Of a stretch of 13,557 nt of DNA, positions 1 to 6,123 are shown in pieces; the stretch's first letter is position 1; each line of letters begins with the position of its first letter. A program made the translations under genes and the position numbers. The notes beneath the pieces were generated by a model. It was not told where the DNA came from. It saw only the letters and a list, made by a program, of their open reading frames with translations, and searched no databases. The DNA is from UBA7398 sp947491605 (GTDB taxonomy: Bacteria; Actinomycetota; Actinomycetes; Nanopelagicales; Nanopelagicaceae), in the NCBI GenBank assembly GCA_947491605.1, contig CANLJW010000025.1, positions 1 to 13,557 on the forward strand, given 5' to 3'.

Positions 1-168
1 ATTCGCGAACAAGGAATTACTATTCTTTTGATCGAACAGAATGCTGCGGCCGCTTTAGATGTTGCTGATCGCGCTTATGTTTTGGAATCTGGAACTATCA
101 AGATGAGCGGTAAAGCTTCAGATCTTGCGAAAGATCCTGCAGTTACAAAAGCTTATCTAGGCGGCTAA
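1..168 (+). CDS. livF: Branched-chain amino acid ABC transporter ATPase, LivF type (3' end only)
   Basis: Reading frame 1 is open from the first base to a TAA at 166-168, giving the last 55 residues of an ABC-transporter ATP-binding subunit. The piece begins just before the segment ILLIEQNAAAALDVADRAY. This matches the H-loop region of LivF-type ATPases, where EQN stands where most ABC ATPases have a histidine. It continues with YVLESGTIKMSG and ends in AYLGG, a usual LivF C-terminus. LivF energises, with LivG, uptake of branched-chain amino acids or related substrates through LivH/LivM. The Walker A, signature and Walker B motifs lie outside the window, so substrate and completeness cannot be judged. 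A liv cluster upstream of polA is also found in other actinobacteria. The gene converges on the thioesterase gene with only 9 bases between the stop codons and no visible terminator. The family call is firm; the exact LivF assignment is likely. Confidence 0.8.
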   Translation: MREQGITILLIEQNAAAALDVADRAYVLESGTIKMSGKASDLAKDPAVTKAYLGG

Positions 169-177
169 AACTCAACG

Positions 178-588
178 CTAAGCAAGAATTAGATTTGTAA
201 TTCTCGCAGTGCAAGTGCGCTCACCTTGTTCGTTTGTAATTACGATTTCGTGACAGCATAAAGTTTTTCCCAAAGTTATTGCGGTAGCTACGCCGGTAAC
301 AATGCCAGAAGTTGCTGATTTATGATGGGTTGCGTTAACTTCAATACCAACAATTCGGCGATCTGGTCCCGCGTGCAATTGCGCCGCAATCGAACCTAAA
401 CTTTCAGCTAGTACAACACTTGCACCACCATGCAATAAACCCATTGGTTGGGTATTGCCTTCAACCGGCATTGTGCCAACCATCCGTTCAGGTGAAGCTT
501 CAATAACTTCGATACCCATTTTTTCGCCGAGCGCACCGCGGCCTCGGATTTTTAATAGTTCCATGTAATCATTTTTGTTGAATTCCAT
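178..588 (-). CDS. PaaI/YdiI-like hotdog-fold acyl-CoA thioesterase
   Basis: The product has 136 residues, the usual size of a single-domain hotdog thioesterase, an enzyme class that hydrolyses acyl- or aryl-CoA thioesters in the cytoplasm. The diagnostic stretch is GLLHGGASVVLAESLGS (residues 50-66): HGG at 53-55 begins the central helix, and Glu62 sits where the catalytic acid of the YdiI/4HBT-II group lies. The segment EVNATHHKSATSG (83-95) matches the second conserved strand. The substrate is not readable; a menaquinone-pathway (DHNA-CoA) or phenylacetate-type role is possible but unproven. The ATG at 586-588 is chosen because a TAGAAT hexamer ends six bases upstream and there is no Shine-Dalgarno, which suggests a leaderless mRNA starting at this ATG. 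The gene is divergent from polA, a neighbourhood recurrent in actinobacteria, and looks like a single-gene transcription unit. Confidence 0.85.
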   Translation of the reverse strand: MEFNKNDYMELLKIRGRGALGEKMGIEVIEASPERMVGTMPVEGNTQPMGLLHGGASVVLAESLGSIAAQLHAGPDRRIVGIEVNATHHKSATSGIVTGVATAITLGKTLCCHEIVITNEQGERTCTARITNLILA

Positions 589-594
589 GGCGTC

Positions 595-600
595 ATTCTA
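595..600 (-). promoter_or_regulatory. -10 element (TAGAAT) of the thioesterase gene, leaderless
   Basis: On the minus strand TAGAAT occupies 600 down to 595, followed by six bases and then ATG at 588. Transcription would start at or next to the A of the ATG. There is no purine-rich ribosome-binding site in the six bases, and no good -35 at the normal distance. The same arrangement recurs at three other genes in this window. Confidence 0.6.
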
Positions 601-613
601 GGCAATAACTCCA

Positions 614-619
614 TAGAAT
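614..619 (+). promoter_or_regulatory. -10 element (TAGAAT) of polA, leaderless
   Basis: TAGAAT is followed by seven bases and the GTG start of polA at 627. It is the same hexamer as the one driving the divergent thioesterase gene, separated from it by 13 bases (601-613). A -35 for polA would fall near 591-596, on top of the -10 of the other gene, so the two promoters probably cannot be occupied at once. Confidence 0.6.
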
Positions 620-626
620 CACCGTT

Positions 627-3227
627 GTGAAGCCGCGCCTTTTATTGCTAGATGGCCATTCGTTGGCGTATCGGGCGTTCTTTGCGTTGCCAGCAGAAAA
701 TTTCACAACTTCTACTGGGCAACATACGAATGCGGTATATGGGTTCGCCTCAATGTTAATGAATTTGATTCGCGACGAACGGCCAACTCATATTGCAGTT
801 GCCTTTGATGTTTCTCGCAAAACTTTTAGAAGTGAAAAATTTCCAGAATATAAAGCGACTAGATCAGCCACACCCGATGAATTTAAGTCCCAATCTGCAT
901 TCCTATATCAATTGGTTGATGCTTTTGGGATAAAGCGTTTTGAATTAGCAGGATTTGAAGCCGACGATATTTTGGCAACCATATCCACTGCGGCAAAAAC
1001 TGAAGGCTTTGAAGTATTGATCTGTACTGGCGATCGGGATAGTTTCCAATTGGTAGATAGCGATGTAACTGTTTTATATCCCAAAAAGGGAGTTACCGAA
1101 CTAGCACGGATGACACCTGCAGCAGTCACCGAAAAATACGGTTTAACGCCAGCGCAGTATCCAGATTTTGCAGCGCTGCGCGGAGACCCGAGTGATAATT
1201 TGCCCTCAGTGCCGGGCGTAGGGGAGAAGACCGCAACTAAATGGATTCAGGAGTACGGATCGCTAACCGAACTTTTAGCAAATGTGGAAAATTTAGCAGG
1301 CAAAGTTGGCGAATCACTTCGCGCGAATGTGGCAAGCGTGAAAACTAATCGGGAACTTACCCAATTACTTCACGAAGTTCCGATTGATTTCAAAGTTGCT
1401 GATTTACTTTGGGAAGGACCACACGATACAGATATCTCTAAACTTTTTGACCATTTAGAGATTCGAACTTTAAAGGAACGCTTGAAAGCAATCGGAATTG
1501 CAACAATTGATGTGCCAACAAGCACCGCTCCGGTTGTGGACATTTCAATTTTGCAGATTTCAAGTAGCGATTTGGATAAATTGATATCTCAAGAATCTTC
1601 ACCTATTACGATCGCGGCATCTTATGTAGGTAACCAAATTCTAGAATATTCAGTTTATTTATCTAGTGGTAAAACTTTCCATATCCAATCGAGTGAATTA
1701 GGCGGTTGGTTTTCAGATGCGAAAGTAAAGAAAATATCACATGGCGCAAAGCCGTTGATTAGAGAGTTTGGAATGCAAGGCTTGATCTTTGATACCGAGC
1801 TTGCCGCGTACTTGATTAATCCTGGGACTAGAGCGCTGGAACTAAGTGATTTGACGCAAAGGTATTTGGGTTTCGCAACCGATACCCAAGGTGGCGCTAC
1901 CGCTGAGACGCTCTTTGATCTATCCAATTTCGAACCTCGTTCCGCGACTTGGATTGCTGAACTAGCTACAGTTCTAGAAAAGGATATGAAAGATCGGGAG
2001 TTGTTGCAGCTATTTAACGAGATGGAAATTCCAGTTCTAAATTTGCTCGCAGAGATTGAGGCGTTAGGAATAGCGGTAGATGTTAAAAAATTGAAAGAAC
2101 TTGAAACATTATTACGAAATGATGTAGAGCGTGAAACAGCCGCCGCCCATAAGGCCGCCGGTAAAGAATTTAACGTAGCATCGCCAAAGCAATTACAAGC
2201 AGTACTTTTTGATGATTTAGGCTTACCAAAAACTAAGAAAATTAAAACTGGGTATACGACCGATGCTGATTCCCTAGATTGGTTATTTATTAAAACTGGA
2301 CACCCGGTACTGCAAAGTTTGTTAAGAATTAGGGAAGCTGGAAAATTAAAGACCACAATTGAAGGGCTACTAACCGCGACTGGGAAAGATGAGCGGATCC
2401 ACACAACGTTTCAACAGACAGTCGCCGCTACTGGAAGACTCTCGTCGACTGATCCAAATCTTCAAAATATTCCAGTACGCACTGAAGAAGGACGAAAAAT
2501 TAGAGATTGTTTTATTGCGCAATCTCCGTTTGTGGATTTAATGACCGCTGATTACAGCCAGATCGAGATGCGAATCATGGCGCATCTTTCGAAAGATGCA
2601 AAGTTACTTGAGGCTTTTCATTCTGGCGAAGATTTACACTCCACGGTGGCGTCCGAAGTTTTTGGAGTCCCACGAAGTGAAGTAGATGCCGAAATGCGTC
2701 GCAAAATTAAGGCGATGTCCTATGGACTTGCTTACGGGTTATCATCCTTCGGGCTTGCCCAACAACTAGACCTATCGCCAACTGATGCTAGTGAATTAAT
2801 GGCGCGCTACTTTGAAAGGTTTGGCGGAATTCAAACTTATTTAAAAAGCGTTGTTATTGAAGCCCGGGCTAAGGGGTATACCGAAACCATCATGGGACGC
2901 CGACGTTACTTACCGGATCTGAATCAAGACAATAGGCAGCGACGTGAAATTGCGGAGCGGATGGCGCTTAATTCACCAATTCAAGGTTCTGCGGCAGACA
3001 TTATAAAAATTGCCATGTTAAATGTAGGGAAAGCAATCGCCGAATCTGGAGTGAAATCTAGATTGCTATTGCAAGTACATGACGAATTGATATGCGAAAT
3101 AGCGCCAGGTGAATCAGAAGTTATGGAGAAATTGGTGCGAAAAGAGATGGGAATCGCATATCCGTTAAATGCGCCTTTGGAGGTTAATGTTGGTTTTGGA
3201 AAAACTTGGGATTTAGCCGCGCATTAA
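627..3227 (+). CDS. polA: DNA polymerase I (5' nuclease active; proofreading domain degenerate)
   Basis: This 866-residue enzyme fills repair gaps and removes RNA primers. The 5' nuclease domain (about 1-290) has the metal-binding acids: Asp9 in LLLDGHSLAYR, Asp61, the EADD cluster at 111-114, GDRD at 135-138 and RGDPSDN at 186-191, then the helix-hairpin motif VPGVGEKTA. The middle domain (about 305-470) corresponds to the 3'-5' exonuclease, but the DxE motif is missing and HGAKPLIRE (372-380) lacks the expected acid, so proofreading is probably absent, as in mycobacterial PolA. The polymerase domain has ATGRLSSTDPNLQNIP (601-616), motif A DYSQIEMR with Asp642, motif B RRKIKAMSYGLAYG (691-704) with Tyr699, and motif C VHDE with Asp819. 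The GTG start gives the normal N-terminus and lies seven bases after a TAGAAT -10. The gene converges on the MFS gene with two bases between stops. Confidence 0.98.
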   Translation: MKPRLLLLDGHSLAYRAFFALPAENFTTSTGQHTNAVYGFASMLMNLIRDERPTHIAVAFDVSRKTFRSEKFPEYKATRSATPDEFKSQSAFLYQLVDAFGIKRFELAGFEADDILATISTAAKTEGFEVLICTGDRDSFQLVDSDVTVLYPKKGVTELARMTPAAVTEKYGLTPAQYPDFAALRGDPSDNLPSVPGVGEKTATKWIQEYGSLTELLANVENLAGKVGESLRANVASVKTNRELTQLLHEVPIDFKVADLLWEGPHDTDISKLFDHLEIRTLKERLKAIGIATIDVPTSTAPVVDISILQISSSDLDKLISQESSPITIAASYVGNQILEYSVYLSSGKTFHIQSSELGGWFSDAKVKKISHGAKPLIREFGMQGLIFDTELAAYLINPGTRALELSDLTQRYLGFATDTQGGATAETLFDLSNFEPRSATWIAELATVLEKDMKDRELLQLFNEMEIPVLNLLAEIEALGIAVDVKKLKELETLLRNDVERETAAAHKAAGKEFNVASPKQLQAVLFDDLGLPKTKKIKTGYTTDADSLDWLFIKTGHPVLQSLLRIREAGKLKTTIEGLLTATGKDERIHTTFQQTVAATGRLSSTDPNLQNIPVRTEEGRKIRDCFIAQSPFVDLMTADYSQIEMRIMAHLSKDAKLLEAFHSGEDLHSTVASEVFGVPRSEVDAEMRRKIKAMSYGLAYGLSSFGLAQQLDLSPTDASELMARYFERFGGIQTYLKSVVIEARAKGYTETIMGRRRYLPDLNQDNRQRREIAERMALNSPIQGSAADIIKIAMLNVGKAIAESGVKSRLLLQVHDELICEIAPGESEVMEKLVRKEMGIAYPLNAPLEVNVGFGKTWDLAAH

Positions 3228-3229
3228 AG

Positions 3230-4456
3230 CTATCTATTTTTGTCAGCGTTATCTTCCATCGCATTTAGATCAGATTCATCTGAAGGTAATTCATTCGCTC
3301 GTACAAAATGTTTTTTCCCAGCAGCCAAAATTAAATAACCAATGAATACTGAGACGCTAGTCATTGCAAAACACCAGCGCGGCCCGTAATTTTCAGCAAT
3401 AAGACCGCCGATTGCTGATCCAATTGCGGCAAATGTTCCTTCTACCGTCCATAGCCAAGCAAGTGCTGATACGGCTGTGCCTTTAGGGCGAACCGCTTCA
3501 GTAACTTCCCAATAAAAAACTTTTTGCACACCTCCCACTAAGCCGATTAAGGCTGCAAGGAGTATTAGTGACCAGTCTGGATAAGCTAGTGATAACGGCG
3601 CTACTGAGATTACCCAGAATTTATATGTTACAAGAAAACCCTTTAGCGGCGAAAGTTTTCTTGAAATGGTTCCAGCAATTACGCCTCCGAAAACATTAAA
3701 TAACCCGAATACTGCAAAAAGCAAAGCCGCTCGGGAAGGAAGATTTTCTTGGGTAGTGAAAGCTGGTATTCCAATATTGAACGCGCCAAAACCAAGACCG
3801 ATCAGTACGCCTTCGAGCGCCAGTATTTGCATAGCGGGAACCCGCCAAATTGGGAGCGTGTCAATTTCTTTCTTCTCTGGAATCCACTCACGCGAAATTT
3901 TTGTAAAAGCTACTGAAATTCCACCGATAAACACCAAGAGGGCGCATATTTGTAAGGCAGAATTAGGTCGCGAACTTAAGGATAATAAAGTTGCAATTAC
4001 TGGACCAAAAATTCCGGCTGTACTAAGCACTGCAGTATCGAGCGCGTAGGCGGTACGCCATTGATCTTCTGGGAGCGCAATTTTCCAAAGTGGTCTGATC
4101 GATAAGTTTATTGGCGGTGCAAATAATCCAAATAGGAAAGCCATAACAATTAATTGCTTGCTATTGGTTGCAGTGCTAAACCAAAAAATAGAAATTGCAA
4201 ATGCTGGAACCATGGTTCGCAACGGCCATTTTTGCCCATACTTATCTACGAATGCGCCACGCAAACCCGCTGTGCCAGCCATAGCAATTGAATTTGCTCC
4301 GATCGCTAAACCTGCTAATGCGATAGATCCAGTTTCGCGTTGAACTTTGAAGAATATTGAAAGTGAAATCATGCCGTATGCGATTCGGGCGGGGAATGCG
4401 GCAATAATCAAGGTTCGCGCTGTCGGTACCCGCAAAAGCTCTAAATATCGACCCAT
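3230..4456 (-). CDS. Major facilitator superfamily permease, substrate unknown
   Basis: The 408-residue product is very hydrophobic, with about twelve probable membrane segments, for example near 13-35, 45-65, 80-97, 101-120, 143-162, 168-185, 208-230, 243-263, 275-291, 296-314, 328-354 and 362-379. The loop after the second segment reads GAFVDKYGQKWPLR (67-80), resembling MFS motif A (GxxxDRxGRR), and the charged loop between the halves (about 186-205) fits the 6+6 MFS fold. The C-terminus is a hydrophilic acidic tail. Nothing visible fixes the substrate; an exporter-like role is a guess. The ATG at 4454-4456 is chosen because TAGACT ends six bases upstream, giving a leaderless mRNA. The gene sits in opposite orientation between polA and rpsA, a spot where gene content appears to vary among actinobacteria, so it may be a lineage-specific insertion. 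Family call firm, function unknown. Confidence 0.85.
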   Translation of the reverse strand: MGRYLELLRVPTARTLIIAAFPARIAYGMISLSIFFKVQRETGSIALAGLAIGANSIAMAGTAGLRGAFVDKYGQKWPLRTMVPAFAISIFWFSTATNSKQLIVMAFLFGLFAPPINLSIRPLWKIALPEDQWRTAYALDTAVLSTAGIFGPVIATLLSLSSRPNSALQICALLVFIGGISVAFTKISREWIPEKKEIDTLPIWRVPAMQILALEGVLIGLGFGAFNIGIPAFTTQENLPSRAALLFAVFGLFNVFGGVIAGTISRKLSPLKGFLVTYKFWVISVAPLSLAYPDWSLILLAALIGLVGGVQKVFYWEVTEAVRPKGTAVSALAWLWTVEGTFAAIGSAIGGLIAENYGPRWCFAMTSVSVFIGYLILAAGKKHFVRANELPSDESDLNAMEDNADKNR

Positions 4457-4462
4457 TTTTGA

Positions 4463-4468
4463 AGTCTA
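4463..4468 (-). promoter_or_regulatory. -10 element (TAGACT) of the MFS gene, leaderless
   Basis: On the minus strand TAGACT runs from 4468 to 4463, followed by six bases (TTCAAA-like, no Shine-Dalgarno) and the ATG at 4456. Spacing and hexamer match the thioesterase, polA and coaE promoters. No convincing -35 is seen. Confidence 0.55.
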
Positions 4469-4489
4469 CCTAACCAAAAGCTATGCGAA

Positions 4490-4519
4490 TTGACCTAGAT
4501 AGCGCGTCTTAAGTAACCT
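4490..4519 (+). promoter_or_regulatory. Candidate rpsA promoter (TTGACC - 18 bp - TAACCT)
   Basis: TTGACC at 4490-4495 matches five of six bases of the -35 consensus. It is 18 bases from TAACCT at 4514-4519, which fits the TANNNT form of actinobacterial -10 boxes. Transcription would begin near 4526, leaving about 120 bases of untranslated leader before rpsA. It lies just behind the promoter of the divergent MFS gene. A weaker alternative, CGGACA (4551-4556) with TTAAAT (4575-4580), cannot be excluded. Confidence 0.45.
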
Positions 4520-4525
4520 TTGCCC

Positions 4526-4646
4526 TCGCTCACATCTCTTGCACTGACCTCGGACAGAGTAGGAAAGTGCCCAGTTAAATCCAAAAGATTTTCTGGAGTC
4601 GGGTTGTGTGTATACCTACTAGTTTAAATTCCCCAATCGGAGCATC
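4526..4646 (+). promoter_or_regulatory. Probable untranslated leader of rpsA with ribosome-binding site
   Basis: No coding sequence is visible between the MFS gene and rpsA. If the promoter at 4490-4519 is correct, this is a leader of about 120 bases. It contains a short possible pairing, GCACT (4541-4545) with AGTGC (4566-4570), and ends with CGGAG (4638-4642), a Shine-Dalgarno-like sequence four bases before the TTG start. An in-frame TAG at 4620-4622 blocks any longer S1 N-terminus. S1 represses its own synthesis through its leader in gammaproteobacteria; whether this leader does so is unknown. No strong conserved fold could be recognised by eye. Confidence 0.4.
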
Positions 4647-6020
4647 TTGAGTATTGCAAATGTAGCTGTAAATGACATTGGATCCGCAGAAGATTTTCTC
4701 GCCGCAATCGAAGGCACAATCAAGAATTTTAATGATGGAGATTTAGTAACTGGAATAGTTGTCCAGGTAGATCGCGATGAAGTACTCCTAGATATTGGCT
4801 ACAAAACCGAAGGTGTAATTCCATCCCGCGAACTCTCTATCCGCCACGATCTTGATCCAAGCGAATTGGTAAAAGTTGGCGACCGTGTTGAAGCGCTTGT
4901 ACTTCAGAAGGAAGATAAAGAAGGACGTTTAATTCTCTCCAAGAAGCGTGCTCAATACGAAAAAGCATGGGGCGATATTGAAGGTAAGAAAGAACGTGAC
5001 GAAGTTGTCGTCGGCACTGTTATTGAAGTTGTTAAAGGTGGCTTGATCGTTGATATCGGCCTCCGTGGTTTCTTGCCAGCATCGCTTGTTGAGATGCGCC
5101 GAGTCCGTGATTTAACACCATACATTGGCCAACAAGTTGAGGCTCGAATTATCGAACTTGATAAGAACCGGAACAACGTTGTGCTTTCTCGTCGTGCATT
5201 TTTGGAACAGACCCAATCTGCATCACGCACCACATTCCTTAATCAACTACAAAAGGGTCAAGTACGAAGTGGCGTTATCTCATCTATCGTTAACTTTGGT
5301 GCCTTCGTTGATCTTGGTGGCGTAGATGGCTTGGTTCACGTTTCAGAGCTATCTTGGAAACATATCGATCATCCTGGTGAAGTTGTAGCAGTAGGCGATG
5401 AAGTTACTGTGGAAGTTCTAGAAGTAGATTTCGAAAGAGAACGTGTCTCACTTTCGCTTAAAGCTACTCAAGAAGATCCTTGGCAAGCATTTGCTCGCAC
5501 CCACACCATCAACCAAGTTGTTCCTGGTGAAGTTACAAAACTAGTGCCTTTTGGCGCCTTTATCCGAGTATTTGATGGCATCGAAGGTCTAGTTCACATC
5601 TCCGAACTTGCCGAACGCCACGTAGAAATTCCAGAGCAAGTTGTTCAAGTTGGCGATCAATTATTTGTAAAAATTATTGATATCGACTTAGAACGCCGCC
5701 GAATCTCGCTTTCACTAAAGCAAGCAAACGAAGGCCACGATATTGAAGTTGAAGCATTTGATCCAGCTCAATATGGAATGCCAGCTCGTTACGATGCCGC
5801 TGGAAACTTTATTTATCCTGAAGGTTTCAATGCTGAAAATCAAGAGTGGCAACCTGGTTTTGAATCTCAACGTGAAGAATGGGAGCGTCAATACGCTGAA
5901 GCCCAATCACGTTTCGTTGCGCATAAGAAGCAAAAGTCTGAAGCGCAAGCAGCAGATGCCGCCGCAGTTGTCGCCGAACCGACAGCTGAAACCACAACTG
6001 AAGTAGCTGCTGCCGAATAG
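4647..6020 (+). CDS. rpsA: 30S ribosomal protein S1 (four S1 domains)
   Basis: This 457-residue protein has four S1 (OB-fold) RNA-binding domains, roughly 30-100, 118-183, 204-272 and 290-358, each ending in a variant of the (V/I)xLSxK/R pattern such as LILSKKR, VVLSRR, VSLSLK and ISLSLK. Domains 3 and 4 are closely alike (VNFGAFVDLGGVDGLVHVSE and VPFGAFIRVFDGIEGLVHIS). Four domains plus the tail FDPAQYGMPARYD...REEWERQYAEA is the actinobacterial form, against six domains in E. coli. The C-terminus is an alanine- and glutamate-rich tail. S1 recruits leadered mRNAs to the 30S subunit. The TTG start is set by the in-frame stop at 4620-4622, the CGGAG at 4638-4642, and agreement with the family N-terminus (VAVNDIGSAEDFLAAI). 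It is probably a single-gene transcript ending at the terminator downstream. Confidence 0.97.
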   Translation: MSIANVAVNDIGSAEDFLAAIEGTIKNFNDGDLVTGIVVQVDRDEVLLDIGYKTEGVIPSRELSIRHDLDPSELVKVGDRVEALVLQKEDKEGRLILSKKRAQYEKAWGDIEGKKERDEVVVGTVIEVVKGGLIVDIGLRGFLPASLVEMRRVRDLTPYIGQQVEARIIELDKNRNNVVLSRRAFLEQTQSASRTTFLNQLQKGQVRSGVISSIVNFGAFVDLGGVDGLVHVSELSWKHIDHPGEVVAVGDEVTVEVLEVDFERERVSLSLKATQEDPWQAFARTHTINQVVPGEVTKLVPFGAFIRVFDGIEGLVHISELAERHVEIPEQVVQVGDQLFVKIIDIDLERRRISLSLKQANEGHDIEVEAFDPAQYGMPARYDAAGNFIYPEGFNAENQEWQPGFESQREEWERQYAEAQSRFVAHKKQKSEAQAADAAAVVAEPTAETTTEVAAAE

Positions 6021-6033
6021 TTCTACTAAGCGA

Positions 6034-6075
6034 GAGCCTCGGTACTTAACTTTGTATCGGGGTTTTTTCTTTTTA
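6034..6075 (+). terminator. Rho-independent terminator of rpsA
   Basis: CCTCGGTAC (6037-6045) pairs with GTATCGGGG (6054-6062) as a nine-base-pair stem with two G-U pairs. The loop has eight bases (6046-6053), and a T-rich run (TTTTTTCTTTTT, 6063-6074) follows. It starts 14 bases after the rpsA stop and separates rpsA from coaE. It is the only clear intrinsic terminator in the window. Confidence 0.85.
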
Positions 6076-6111
6076 GTATGCCCTAAAGAGGCGTGGATTG
6101 GCCGGAAAAGA

Positions 6112-6117
6112 TAGGCT
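6112..6117 (+). promoter_or_regulatory. -10 element (TAGGCT) of the coaE-uvrBAC operon, leaderless
   Basis: TAGGCT is followed by six bases and the coaE ATG at 6124, the same geometry as at the thioesterase, polA and MFS genes. It lies downstream of the rpsA terminator, so the operon has its own promoter. No LexA-type palindrome (CGAAC-N4-GTTCG) is seen between the terminator and the start codon. Confidence 0.55.
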
Positions 6118-6123
6118 GAAGCA

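Noticed and set aside
1655..2404. Long antisense open frame (249 codons) opposite polA
   Set aside because: It lies wholly inside a well-supported PolA frame and its translation is a serine-rich, low-complexity string with no domain. Its start has no TAGNNT box at 6-7 bases. It is a shadow of polA codon use.
4541..4570. GCACT...AGTGC as a regulatory hairpin or riboswitch in the rpsA leader
   Set aside because: The stem has only five pairs with a 20-base loop and a weak three-pair inner helix. That is not enough to call a structured RNA without comparative data.
4604..4632. TTGTGT / TATACC / TAGTTTAAAT as the rpsA promoter close to the start codon
   Set aside because: TATACC lacks the essential final T, and TTGTGT is 14 bases from TTAAAT and much nearer to TAGTTT. 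No pair has a 16-19 bp spacer, so TTGACC-N18-TAACCT was preferred, though not proven.
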